The notes: generated by a model from the sequence alone, not told the origin. A DNA stretch of 60,707 bases from Desulfosporosinus sp. (GCA_003513495.1 DOPM01000034.1:1-60707), one strand, 5' to 3'; positions 42,326-50,304 are shown, numbered from the stretch's first letter. A program made the numbers and translations.

Positions 42326-42801
42326 CTCAACACCACCCCAATTGCTATAGCTACTATAAATGAAAATACGAAAGCAAAGCTATTCCTAAGTATTGCAGCC
42401 TTTTTACCGAAATACTTTATTTCCAGAGGGATTGTCACAATTCCAACCATCATTAACGTTGAGATAAAAACGGCTATTTGCATAAAACCAGCACCGCTTT
42501 CCAATAAAGCCGAAGCTAACGGAAAGGCTACAAATCCAGGTATTAAAGTAACTGAACCGACTACCGAGGCCATTAACATTCCTAACCACCCAGATTTCTC
42601 CCCGATTAATCCAGAAATCACTTCAGGGCTTAAAACTGCCAGCATAATGCCGATAATAACTAATATTGACAGGAACTGAGGTAGTATATTTTCAAATGAC
42701 TTCCACGCCTTCTTCAAGGCTGCTAACGTCTTTGACTTATCCTTAATAAAAGAAAGGACAAGAAAGCCGAAAGCCACAATATACATAAGAATCGTAAACA
42801 T
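42322..42801 (-). CDS. Half-size permease, first of pair
   Basis: 159 residues, four helices. FLSILVIIGIMLAVLSPEVISGLIGEKSGWLGMLMASVVGSVTLIPGFVAFPLASALLESG is homologous in pattern to the second half (same GEKSG element). It begins the operon, with an AT-rich inverted repeat about 28 bp upstream that could bind an ArsR-type repressor. Confidence 0.7.
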   Translation of the reverse strand: MFTILMYIVAFGFLVLSFIKDKSKTLAALKKAWKSFENILPQFLSILVIIGIMLAVLSPEVISGLIGEKSGWLGMLMASVVGSVTLIPGFVAFPLASALLESGAGFMQIAVFISTLMMVGIVTIPLEIKYFGKKAAILRNSFAFVFSFIVAIAIGVVLR

Positions 42802-42828
42802 ATTCGCACGCTCCTTCTCTGTATATAA

Positions 42829-42848
42829 ATATTATAATTTTGTAATAT
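42829..42848. promoter_or_regulatory. Candidate ArsR-type operator
   Basis: ATATTA and TAATAT arms with an 8-base centre, 28 bp upstream of the half-permease start; in form like ArsR/SmtB sites. No direct proof. Confidence 0.35.
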
Positions 42849-42898
42849 ACTAAACATGATACTCTCATCGACTTCTTTGTCAATATCTGTGCTGAAAT

Positions 42899-42938
42899 TA
42901 TCAAGGTCCAAAGCCGTCGTAATGCGTTGGACCTTGAT
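42899..42938. terminator. Hairpin upstream of half-permeases
   Basis: A 12-bp perfect stem (ATCAAGGTCCAA/TTGGACCTTGAT) with a 15-base loop. No T-run, so it may be a remnant of a terminator. Confidence 0.4.
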
Positions 42939-42946
42939 TAGAAAGC

Positions 42947-43072
42947 TTTGACATACTCATTGCCGATGACAATACTGATATCCTCGAAATATCACATAGA
43001 TATGTCACCAAAGAGTGTTTTTCTCCGATTATGGCCCATGATGGTGAAGATACATTAAAGAAATTTACCTGA
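42947..43072 (+). pseudogene. Response-regulator receiver remnant
   Basis: The plus strand spells FDILIADDNTDILEIS, then RYVTKECFSPIMAHDGEDTL and a stop; the tail PDVLV survives one frame off. This is the first third of a receiver domain with its acidic DD pair but no phospho-Asp, start or output domain. It is a gene remnant in the 420-bp gap between the half-permeases and an arsR gene. Confidence 0.7.
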
Positions 43073-43108
43073 TGTATTAGTATGGAAACACGATAAACTT
43101 GAGCAAGA

Positions 43109-43146
43109 TAAGCCCGAGAAACTGGTTAAACAGCTCCTCGGGCTTA
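43109..43146. terminator. Hairpin terminator
   Basis: A 10-bp stem (TAAGCCCGAG/CTCGGGCTTA), 75 bp after the arsR stop in the leftward sense. Confidence 0.5.
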
Positions 43147-43221
43147 CTCAACACCTCAGAAATTATCCATGCCTATTTTTCCATGAAAGACCCCATCCTC
43201 AAGTCTTAATTTGGTTACCTT

Positions 43222-43554
43222 CTAGCGGTCGGCAAGGTGCCTCATCAAAGCTTCCCCTTCTTGAAATTGTTGGGCAAGAATCTTATGGACCTTCTCCAGA
43301 ATAGTTAATGCTTCAGGATATTTGATACGGTACATGACTTTTAAGCCCACTTTTGTCGATGTAATAATTTGTTGTTTGCGCAAAATACTTAAGTGTTGGG
43401 ATAAATTTGACTGTTCAACTCCCAAATCCTCAATAAGTTCACAAACACACACTTCTTCGCTGTTCTTAGCCAATCGTTCGAGAATACGTACTCGGGTAGG
43501 GTGCGCTAATGCCTTAAAAAAATCACTCTTCATGGATACAATCCGTTCTTCCAA
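43222..43554 (-). CDS. arsR: ArsR-family repressor (CxC type)
   Basis: 110 residues. The EVCVCELIEDLGVEQSNLSQHLSIL segment (about residues 34-58) carries the CVC metalloid site at the start of the DNA-recognition helix, the classic As(III)/Sb(III) sensor of ArsR. The start is a TTG with GAGGG upstream. It is monocistronic. The operator is probably the AT-rich palindromic sequence near 43605-43620. Confidence 0.85.
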   Translation of the reverse strand: MEERIVSMKSDFFKALAHPTRVRILERLAKNSEEVCVCELIEDLGVEQSNLSQHLSILRKQQIITSTKVGLKVMYRIKYPEALTILEKVHKILAQQFQEGEALMRHLADR

Positions 43555-43642
43555 AATAATCCCTCAAATCCATCGTTTAATACTACTCTGCCCATGAAGC
43601 AACTAATTAATAATATTATAATGTATTTAGCGACTCAAATAC

Positions 43643-43702
43643 AATCATATATAAAAGTAGAGTAGCTCGCCAATGGAGAGCCACTCTGCTTTATATATGA
43701 TT
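43643..43702. terminator. Long imperfect hairpin between arsC and arsR
   Basis: Outer arms AATCATATATAAA and TTTATATATGATT, inner AGAGT-GCTC pairing. It follows the arsC stop by about 75 bp and probably ends the arsR-acr3-arsC transcript. Confidence 0.65.
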
Positions 43703-43775
43703 AAATATAACACTATTGTAAGTCAGGAATAAGGGCATACGTTAAACTTAGCAAGCGGCGACAGACATTGATAAG

Positions 43776-44183
43776 CTACCACAAATTATTTATTCTACTT
43801 TTCAGGTCCATGACCTTCTGCTCAATTATTTGGGCAGTTTTTATAAACTCATCCTTATCCTTACCTGTCGGATCATCCAGTCCCCAATCCTCCCGGTATT
43901 TACAGGGCAGAAACGGACAATTCACGTTACATCCCATGGTAATTACAACATCGACAGGTGGGATGTCAGATAGTAATTTTGAGCTTTGAGTTTGGTTCAT
44001 ATCTACGCCATAGAGTTCATTAATAACTGCAACTGCATCCTGATTAATCTGTGGCTTAGTTTCAGTCCCTGCTGAATAGGCTTCAAAGTCATCCCCTGCC
44101 ATTAGCTTCGATATTGCCTCAGCCATCTGTGACCGACAGGAGTTATGAACGCAAATATAGGCAACTTTTATCTTCTGAGCCAT
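43776..44183 (-). CDS. arsC: Arsenate reductase, thioredoxin-coupled type
   Basis: 135 residues, low-molecular-weight phosphatase fold. The P-loop CVHNSCR (residues 11-17) has the nucleophile Cys11, and later cysteines in MGCNVNCPFLPC near 80-90 complete the relay. It reduces arsenate to arsenite in the cytoplasm for export by Acr3, whose gene ends 13 bp upstream. Length matches the family (about 135-140). Confidence 0.93.
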   Translation of the reverse strand: MAQKIKVAYICVHNSCRSQMAEAISKLMAGDDFEAYSAGTETKPQINQDAVAVINELYGVDMNQTQSSKLLSDIPPVDVVITMGCNVNCPFLPCKYREDWGLDDPTGKDKDEFIKTAQIIEQKVMDLKSRINNLW

Positions 44184-44196
44184 AGATTAAATCTCC

Positions 44197-45273
44197 TTAA
44201 AAGCCATGCTTTGGCAGGCCATTTTTATCAAAATATTTACGTTTAAAGAAGAGAGCTGAATTTACCAGAGCAATCATGACTGGAACTTCAACTAAAGGCC
44301 CGATTACTGCTGTGAAAGCTACATCTGATGCGATCCCGAAGACTGCTACAGCAACTGCTATGGCTAGTTCGAAGTTATTACTTGCCGCTGTAAAAGCAAG
44401 AGTCACCGTTTGGTCATATCTGAAGCCGCCTTTAAAGGACATATAAAAGCTTACAAAGAACATAATGGCGAAGTAAATTAGCATGGGTATGGCAATTCTA
44501 ACGACATCTCCAGGATTATTAATAATCTGTTCACCCTTAGTTATAAACATAATAACGATGGTATAAAGCAGTGCAATTAATGCTAAGGGAGATATTTTGG
44601 GAATGAATACCTTTTCGTACCACTCTTTTGTTTTAAGTCTGATCAAGCTAAATCTTGTCATAAAACCTGCAGCAAAAGGAATACCCAAATAAATAAGGAC
44701 ACTCTTGGCTACTTCCCACATCGAAACATCTACGACCTGGCCTCCCCAGGAAAGTCCCAGCCACTTAGGTATAAGAGTTACAAAGATATAAATATAGACC
44801 GTGTATAAAAGAATTTGGAAGATAGAGTTAAGGGCTACCAAAGCAGCGCAATACTCACTATCACCTTGAGCCAGGGAATTCCAAACAATAACCATTGCAA
44901 TACACCGAGCAAGCCCAATGATAATAAGTCCAATAGCAAAACCGGGTTTATCCCCAAGCAGCAAAATAGCCAGCACAAACATCAAGATAGGACCAATAAT
45001 CCAGTTTTGGATAAGCGAGAAGGAAAAAATCTTTTTATTTTGTGTTACTTTTCCGATCTCCTCATACTTTACCTTCGCAAGAGGTGGATACATCATAATT
45101 ATTAAACCGATAGCTATAGGCCATGATATTGTTCCAGTGCTGAATTCACTCAGCGACTTTGCTAAGTCAGGAAAGAAATACCCGCCAAAAACACCTACTG
45201 CCATAGCGATAAATATCCATAGTGTCAAGAATCTGTCTAAAAACGACAGCCTGGGTTTTTTAACATTTTCCAC
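44197..45273 (-). CDS. acr3: Arsenite efflux carrier Acr3
   Basis: 358 residues, ten helices. The conserved Cys lies in GLARCIAMVIVWNSLAQGDSEYCAALVALNS (near residue 129), and AFTAASNNFELAIAVAVAVFG is the second signature. It exports arsenite made by ArsC. Order arsR-acr3-arsC is a standard operon. Confidence 0.95.
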   Translation of the reverse strand: MENVKKPRLSFLDRFLTLWIFIAMAVGVFGGYFFPDLAKSLSEFSTGTISWPIAIGLIIMMYPPLAKVKYEEIGKVTQNKKIFSFSLIQNWIIGPILMFVLAILLLGDKPGFAIGLIIIGLARCIAMVIVWNSLAQGDSEYCAALVALNSIFQILLYTVYIYIFVTLIPKWLGLSWGGQVVDVSMWEVAKSVLIYLGIPFAAGFMTRFSLIRLKTKEWYEKVFIPKISPLALIALLYTIVIMFITKGEQIINNPGDVVRIAIPMLIYFAIMFFVSFYMSFKGGFRYDQTVTLAFTAASNNFELAIAVAVAVFGIASDVAFTAVIGPLVEVPVMIALVNSALFFKRKYFDKNGLPKHGF

Positions 45274-45293
45274 TTCAATCAGCCTCCATAAAT

Positions 45294-45632
45294 CTAATCA
45301 CAGTTCATAGTCTTGCGCTTCAACCAATCAGTTAAGTTTTGCAGGTCATTTTGATATAGTTCCAGATTCCTCAAATTATCATAAACCAATCTATCTATAA
45401 ACTTAAAACGCTCATCGATTGCCAAGGAATAGTAGACCCATTGGGCCTGTTTGCGGTCTTTCACCAAGTCGGCATTCTTAAGATAAATTAAGTGCCTTGA
45501 TGCCTTAGCTTGTGATATTTCTAAGGTTTCCATGATGTCGCAAACACAGAGTTCTTTTTCGTATAACAGGTTTATAATCCTCAACCGAGTTTCATCGGAT
45601 AGAGCCTTCAATACATCTAACAGGTTCTCCAT
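45294..45632 (-). CDS. arsR: ArsR-family repressor of the acr3-arsC operon
   Basis: 112 residues. ELCVCDIMETLEISQAKASRHLIYLKNADLV (about residues 26-56) has the CVC site and an ArsR winged helix. It starts the operon and precedes acr3 by 20 bp. A dyad at 45648-45661 is its likely operator. Confidence 0.93.
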   Translation of the reverse strand: MENLLDVLKALSDETRLRIINLLYEKELCVCDIMETLEISQAKASRHLIYLKNADLVKDRKQAQWVYYSLAIDERFKFIDRLVYDNLRNLELYQNDLQNLTDWLKRKTMNCD

Positions 45633-45647
45633 TAATTCACCTCTTTT

Positions 45648-45669
45648 CGAATCTATATTCGCATATTCG
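45648..45669. promoter_or_regulatory. Candidate ArsR operator upstream of arsR-acr3-arsC
   Basis: CGAAT-CTAT-ATTCG followed by a third ATTCG half-site 3 bp later, 16-37 bp upstream of the arsR start. Confidence 0.5.
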
Positions 45670-45775
45670 TTTAAGCGATTTTATGATTATTATTATACAT
45701 TATAATCTAATAAAAGAGAATACGCATCTGGGAGATTTATAAATTAGTAGACTTGACTGCGCCAAGCTACAGTAT

Positions 45776-45802
45776 AAAAAAGAAGCCTTTTTTTAAGGCT
45801 TC
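45776..45802 (-). terminator. Terminator after arsM
   Basis: On the minus strand GAAGCCTT pairs with AAGGCTTC with an A-rich loop, followed by TTTTTTA, 35 bp after the arsM stop. Confidence 0.88.
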
Positions 45803-45836
45803 GAATTAGCATCAATAGTCTAACAGCATTTACATC

Positions 45837-46655
45837 TCAATTTTCTTCTTTTGTTGCCTCAATGATATAAGAAGCAACAAAATCTTCAATATTCCTATCC
45901 GGTGCCCAAGACTTTACAATTTCTCTGCTGTTATCCTTTGGAGTCAATCGGATATCCTTGAAGCCTACTTTCTGCAACATTGCTTTGATGTCCTCGACAT
46001 ATTCGGCACCGCCAATACAACTTGCAATCAGTGCTAAGTCCTGTTTAAGGTTTTGAGGTAATTGTGCTGTTGCAACAACATCAGATGTTGATAATCGTCC
46101 ACCAGGCTTAAGAACCCTTAAGGCGTCTTTAAACACCTGCTCCTTATCAAGAGAAAGGTTGATGACGCAATTCAATATGATGACATCCACTGAACTATCG
46201 GCTACAGGCAGATGTTCAATTTCACCCAATCTAAACTCAACATTTGTATACCCACTTTTCTCTGCATTATTTCTTGCAAGCTTAATCATATCGGGTGTCA
46301 TATCAACCCCTATTACATATCCGGTTTCCCCCACCTGCCTTCTGGCAAGGAAGCAATCAAAACCCCCTCCGCTTCCCAGGTCAAGGACCACTTCCCCATC
46401 TTTTAAAGCTGCAATAGCGATGGGATTTCCACATCCAAGTCCCATGTTGGCTTCGGGCGGCACATTTGAAAGATCTCCTTCGGTATAACCAATTTTAGCG
46501 GATATTTCACTAATATCTACTAGTGAACCACTGCAACTGCATCCACCACCACAACACCCACCACCACAACACCCACCACCTTCAGATCCTTTCTGGGCAA
46601 CTTCTGTATAGTTTTTTCTAATAAAATCTCGAATTTCTTCTTTATTGTTTGTCAT
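45837..46655 (-). CDS. arsM: Arsenite S-adenosylmethionine methyltransferase
   Basis: 272 residues. SAM site VLDLGSGGGFDCFLA (about 90-104), then cysteines at 75 (LGCGNP), 163 (LNCVINLS) and 213 (ASCIGGAEYV), in positions like the three As(III)-binding cysteines of ArsM. The N-terminal GGGCCGGGCCGGGCSCSG tag (about residues 27-43) is coded by a tandem DNA repeat. Product: methylated arsenicals. sigZ precedes it by 87 bp, with a shared-type promoter between. Confidence 0.93.
   Translation of the reverse strand: MTNNKEEIRDFIRKNYTEVAQKGSEGGGCCGGGCCGGGCSCSGSLVDISEISAKIGYTEGDLSNVPPEANMGLGCGNPIAIAALKDGEVVLDLGSGGGFDCFLARRQVGETGYVIGVDMTPDMIKLARNNAEKSGYTNVEFRLGEIEHLPVADSSVDVIILNCVINLSLDKEQVFKDALRVLKPGGRLSTSDVVATAQLPQNLKQDLALIASCIGGAEYVEDIKAMLQKVGFKDIRLTPKDNSREIVKSWAPDRNIEDFVASYIIEATKEEN
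46543..46588. repeat. Tandem repeat coding the Gly/Cys tag of ArsM
   Basis: Two adjacent copies of a CCACCACCACAACACCC-type unit (plus strand) encode the GGGCC repeats. Such repeats change copy number easily, which could vary the length of the tag. Confidence 0.6.
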
Positions 46656-46690
46656 ACATACCCTCCATACTGTTCATTCAATAGACCTTC

Positions 46691-46725
46691 ACCTATAAAG
46701 ACGTAGCAAAAGAAAAAAGGACGCA
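46691..46725 (-). promoter_or_regulatory. ECF-type promoter, copy B (arsM)
   Basis: On the minus strand TGCGTC (46725-46720), a 16-bp spacer with a T tract, and CGTCTTTATAGGT (46703-46691), 48 bp before the arsM start. The only other close copy is upstream of the DUF2703 gene. It lies in the gap directly after sigZ. Confidence 0.68.
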
Positions 46726-46742
46726 TTATTACGTCCATTATA

Positions 46743-47300
46743 TTAACAATATTTGCATTCACTATTCTTATGCTTATAGTCGATGATATTCCCTCTTCTA
46801 TCAATTTCCAACTGACAGCAGCCTAAGAGCATTTCCTTTAACATTTTCCTCGCACGTTGGACTCTTGATTTACCCCCTGATATAGAAATACCTAGCTTCT
46901 CGCTTAACTCTTTCTGGGTCATGTTTTGAAATTCTGTCAGAAGAATAGCTTGCTTATAAGTCTCCGGCAAACTGTCTACCATAACTTTTAGGCATGAGGC
47001 TATTTCATTATTTGCAGAGATTTCCTCATCTGTACTACTTTCCAGATCTTCAGTGAGATCCGTGATTTCAAACTTATACTGATTTCTTCTATAGTAGTCC
47101 GTAATAGTGTTTCGAGCTACTCTATATATCCAAGCATGAAGTTTATCCTCATTCATCACGCTTCCGATATTTTTATGGATCTTTAAATAAATCTCCTGAA
47201 ATATATCATCTGCATCTTGTTCATTCGCAACCCGTTTCTTAATAAACCTTTTGAGTGGTACACTGAATTCCTCCCAAACACAGTTTATGCAAGTGCTCAC
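46743..47300 (-). CDS. sigZ: ECF-type sigma factor, SigZ-like
   Basis: About 185 residues from a GTG at 47300 with GAGGTGG upstream (an ATG at 47315 is also possible). Sigma region 2 (DADDIFQEIYLKIHKNIGSVMNEDKLHAWIYRVARNTITDYYRR) and region 4 (LPETYKQAILLTEFQNMTQKELSEKLGISISGGKSRVQRARKMLKEML). The C-terminal LLGCCQLEIDRRGNIIDYKH with further CKYC matches Bacillus SigZ. No anti-sigma factor gene is adjacent; the Cys-rich tail may sense metalloids directly. Confidence 0.8.
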   Translation of the reverse strand: MSTCINCVWEEFSVPLKRFIKKRVANEQDADDIFQEIYLKIHKNIGSVMNEDKLHAWIYRVARNTITDYYRRNQYKFEITDLTEDLESSTDEEISANNEIASCLKVMVDSLPETYKQAILLTEFQNMTQKELSEKLGISISGGKSRVQRARKMLKEMLLGCCQLEIDRRGNIIDYKHKNSECKYC

Positions 47301-47365
47301 AGCAAACCACCTCATTTTTTAAAAGAAGCTATCAATAGGAAGATTTAAGGGGATCTCATCAAATT

Positions 47366-47605
47366 CTACTTATGATTTTCGAGAATCTTAGCTATATCCT
47401 TCGGCTTCAAAACCTTACCAACGGAAACAACCTTCTCATCAATGACTAAGGCCGGAGTTGACATTACCCCATAGGCCATAACCTCTTTAAGATCGTCGAC
47501 TTTAATAATTTCCGCTTCTATCCCCGTTTCTTTTAATGTTTTCTCGGTATTGGCTTTCAAGGTCTCACAGTTTTTACATCCAGAACCTAAAATTTTGATG
47601 ATCAT
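47366..47605 (-). CDS. Small thioredoxin-like protein (redox-active disulfide type)
   Basis: 79 residues from an ATG at 47605. IIKILGSGCKNCETLKANTEKTL contains the CxxC active site, then MSTPALVIDEKVVSVGKVL with the cis-Pro. Same class as archaeal-type small glutaredoxin-like proteins that travel with ArsP-like permeases. The last gene of the arsR-DGC-permease group. Confidence 0.85.
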   Translation of the reverse strand: MIIKILGSGCKNCETLKANTEKTLKETGIEAEIIKVDDLKEVMAYGVMSTPALVIDEKVVSVGKVLKPKDIAKILENHK

Positions 47606-47736
47606 ACTAATCCGCTCCCTCACTTTTTTTATTTAGAATATCAAATAAACGATTTAAAATCCAACTAACCTGGCATCCAGGACATCGTCCATGCAATTTT
47701 TCGGAGATGATCGGCTCGGGCTACATCGCTTCATTG

Positions 47737-48741
47737 CTACATCAACAGATAACCAAAGGCATTGAAGAAGTATCCAATGATAAGAATGCCCAGAGTAACA
47801 ATCCCCGCAAAGATGGCTAAAAGTCTCGTCTTCACCACTTTCTTTAACAATATCATGGAGGGCAGCGAAAGTGCTGTTACCGCCATCATGAAGGATAAGG
47901 CTGTTCCAATTCCTACCCCTTTTAAGACTAAGGCTTCAGCAATCGGCAAGGTTCCAAAGATATCAGCATACATTGGCACACCAACAAGGGTGGCTAACAA
48001 AACCGAATACCATTTATCCTGGCCAAGCACGGCTGAAATGATGTTTTCAGGAATCCAATTGTGGATGGCTGCCCCTATTCCAACCCCGATGAGAATATAT
48101 AGCCATACTTTTTTAATGATCTCTAAGACCTGATCTCTGGCATATTCTACTCTTTCACGAGTCGTCAGTTCTTCTTGTTCAACATCAAGTATCTTATTGC
48201 CAAAAACAAAGGGTTCCACATACTTTTCAAGCTTCGCTTTACTAATAATAGTACCGCCAATAACTGCAAGGATAATCCCTACGACCACATAGGCTATGGC
48301 AATTTTCCAGTTAAAGATACTGGCCAGTAAAATAACGGAGGCTAAATCCACAAGAGGAGACGATATCAAAAAGGAAAATGTGACACCAATCGGCAGACCC
48401 GCGCTAGTAAAGCCGATAAACAACGGGATGGAGGAGCACGAACAAAAGGGAGTAACCGTTCCAAGTAAAGCACCTAAAATATTTGCTGAAATTCCATTGT
48501 ATCTACCTAATATCTTTCTGGTTCTCTCAGGCGGGAAAAAACTTTGGATATAGGAGATCGTAAAGATTAAGACTGAAAGCAATATAAAAATTTTTATGAC
48601 ATCATAAATATAGAAATGAATGCTTCCACCTAAGCGATCTTGGATGCTTAACCCAAAGCCATTTTCGACCAAAAGTTTTATTAAATTACTGAGCCACTCC
48701 ATTCTAAGTAATTGATTATTTAACCACTCAAAAATAAACAA
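47737..48741 (-). CDS. ArsP/DUF318-type permease
   Basis: 334 residues, about eight helices. LLGTVTPFCSCSSIPLFIGFTSAGLPIGVTFSFLISSPLVDLASVILL contains the CSCSS element of the ArsP/YraQ family, some members of which export trivalent organoarsenicals, the products that ArsM can form. It is next to a DGC zinc-binding protein and a thioredoxin. Organoarsenical export is a hypothesis. Confidence 0.82.
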   Translation of the reverse strand: MFIFEWLNNQLLRMEWLSNLIKLLVENGFGLSIQDRLGGSIHFYIYDVIKIFILLSVLIFTISYIQSFFPPERTRKILGRYNGISANILGALLGTVTPFCSCSSIPLFIGFTSAGLPIGVTFSFLISSPLVDLASVILLASIFNWKIAIAYVVVGIILAVIGGTIISKAKLEKYVEPFVFGNKILDVEQEELTTRERVEYARDQVLEIIKKVWLYILIGVGIGAAIHNWIPENIISAVLGQDKWYSVLLATLVGVPMYADIFGTLPIAEALVLKGVGIGTALSFMMAVTALSLPSMILLKKVVKTRLLAIFAGIVTLGILIIGYFFNAFGYLLM

Positions 48742-48808
48742 GCGATCATCTCCTTGATATTAATCACAGCGTTTAGGGCCTCTCCTCATACCACTTCGTT
48801 CATTTTCC

Positions 48809-49156
48809 CTACTTACTACCCAACAAGCTATCGATCACTTCCTGCACCATGGATACCTCTTTATCGATATTTAACAACTCTGCATATTTTTCATTATTTT
48901 TCGGATCAAAATCCTTGGTCATGACAATTTCTTCATGTGGTTTAACTCTGTTAGTCTCAAATTCTTTGGAAGCACATTTTGCTGGGCAGCCATTTAAGGC
49001 AATATATTTTTCGTTAACACCACTATCATTGTCATCAGGTAAACTTAAATGGGGTAGTACACGTATTATTTCATCATCCACGAAAAATTCGGCCACCGTT
49101 TTTGTCATCATACTAACGTTACAACGGCCTTGACAAGGGAAAATTCCGATATTCAT
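48809..49156 (-). CDS. DGC-type putative zinc-binding protein
   Basis: 115 residues. PCQGRCNVSMMTK (residues 8-20) and ALNGCPAKCASKEFE (about 56-70) are the conserved Cys pairs of the DGC domain family, common in anaerobe arsenic clusters. It follows arsR and precedes the permease. Confidence 0.8.
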   Translation of the reverse strand: MNIGIFPCQGRCNVSMMTKTVAEFFVDDEIIRVLPHLSLPDDNDSGVNEKYIALNGCPAKCASKEFETNRVKPHEEIVMTKDFDPKNNEKYAELLNIDKEVSMVQEVIDSLLGSK

Positions 49157-49244
49157 AATTACTCCTCCAATTTCTTTTTATCCTTGAATGCTTGCTCTAA
49201 AGCTGCTTTTTACGAGGAATGTACTAATTATTACAAGCGATAGC

Positions 49245-49559
49245 CTATATTGTTAACGAAGTCTTTGTTTCTTCTGTTTGACGTAGAATAATTGCTTCAA
49301 CCAGGTCAATCATTTTGTATACTTCCTTGTTTTTTATCGAATATATGACCTTAGATCCGTCTTTTCTGCTTTCGACAATACCTTGATTTTTTAAAACTGT
49401 AAGATGCTGAGATGTATTGGATTGTTCAGACTTAAGATTAGGTAGGATATCACAAACGCACTGTTCACCTTTTCTTAAAAGCTTAATGATTTGGATTCTT
49501 GTAGGATGGCCCAAAGCTTTGAATACGTTTGAAGTAAGTTGGTTGCCCATATGTGACAT
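49245..49559 (-). CDS. arsR: ArsR-family repressor
   Basis: 104 residues. EQCVCDILPNLKSEQSNTSQHLTVL (about residues 31-55) carries the CVC site. The ATG has GGGGGG upstream. It heads the group arsR, DGC protein, permease and thioredoxin. A perfect 17-bp-arm palindrome lies 14 bp upstream of its start, its likely operator. Confidence 0.9.
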   Translation of the reverse strand: MSHMGNQLTSNVFKALGHPTRIQIIKLLRKGEQCVCDILPNLKSEQSNTSQHLTVLKNQGIVESRKDGSKVIYSIKNKEVYKMIDLVEAIILRQTEETKTSLTI

Positions 49560-49572
49560 GTTATCCCCCCTG

Positions 49573-49612
49573 TTAATTTACTATATTAGCAATATCTAAT
49601 ATAGTAAATTAA
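49573..49612. promoter_or_regulatory. Perfect 17-bp inverted repeat, ArsR operator candidate
   Basis: TTAATTTACTATATTAG and its exact complement CTAATATAGTAAATTAA with six bases between, just upstream of the arsR start. A dimeric ArsR would bind here and repress its own operon. Confidence 0.7.
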
Positions 49613-49651
49613 TTATATTCCATCCTTCATTATCTGTCAAATTGATATAAC

Positions 49652-49678
49652 AAAAAACTCCCAGATTTCTCCGGGAGC
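49652..49678 (-). terminator. Terminator after arrD
   Basis: On the minus strand CTCCC pairs with GGGAG around a 10-base loop, followed by six T residues, about 38 bp after the arrD stop. Confidence 0.75.
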
Positions 49679-49716
49679 TAAATACTTAAAAACGTGGTAT
49701 TGTTCTCTGTTTAATA

Positions 49717-50304
49717 CTACGAGAATAATTCCAAGGATATTTGTGCTAGGTTTTTATAGAAGTTGTTTTTGGCATTCTCTTGAATTCTTGCTACAAAATC
49801 TTTTATCCACTGGCTCAGGTAATCTTCGAAAAACTCTTCCTTCATTAATAACCAATGAGTATCACCTGTTTCGATGTGCTTAGCCATAAGGTAATACATA
49901 AATTCAAGTTCAGTTACAATATGATCGGGAGGCTCTTTAAACTCATCGGATAAGTTCAGCCCTGCTTGACGGTAAAACTTTAACACCTTAACTGTTGAAT
50001 CCCCCATGACTCGTCGCTGCCCGTCCAAATAAACAGAGCCGTAAGGAGGCGCCAAGAGATCAAAAGGGCCTATAAATAATTTGGCAAAATCTACTGTTAA
50101 ATCTTCAAGCTTTGATTCGCTATCAGATAGGCTTTTCATCTCATTTACTAGGGGAATGAGCTTTGGTTTAAGAATCGCTAAAGTCTGCTCTAAATGGGTT
50201 AATACTTCTTCCAGTCCATCGCTAGGGGGACCGAAAAGAAGGGAGATTAGTTTATAGGCATTCGCTGTTAGAGTTAAATCTTGAGTGTAAGTGGGAGAGG
50301 TCAT
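49717..50304 (-). CDS. arrD: TorD-family chaperone of the arsenate reductase
   Basis: 195 residues from an ATG at 50304 (GGTTGGGG site); a longer frame starts 54 bp upstream. All-helical with VDFAKLFIGPFDLLAPPYGSVYL (about 62-84) and VTELEFMYYLMAKH (about 128-141) as family signatures. It prepares ArrA for export. About 209 bp and a hairpin separate it from arrB. Confidence 0.88.
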   Translation of the reverse strand: MTSPTYTQDLTLTANAYKLISLLFGPPSDGLEEVLTHLEQTLAILKPKLIPLVNEMKSLSDSESKLEDLTVDFAKLFIGPFDLLAPPYGSVYLDGQRRVMGDSTVKVLKFYRQAGLNLSDEFKEPPDHIVTELEFMYYLMAKHIETGDTHWLLMKEEFFEDYLSQWIKDFVARIQENAKNNFYKNLAQISLELFS

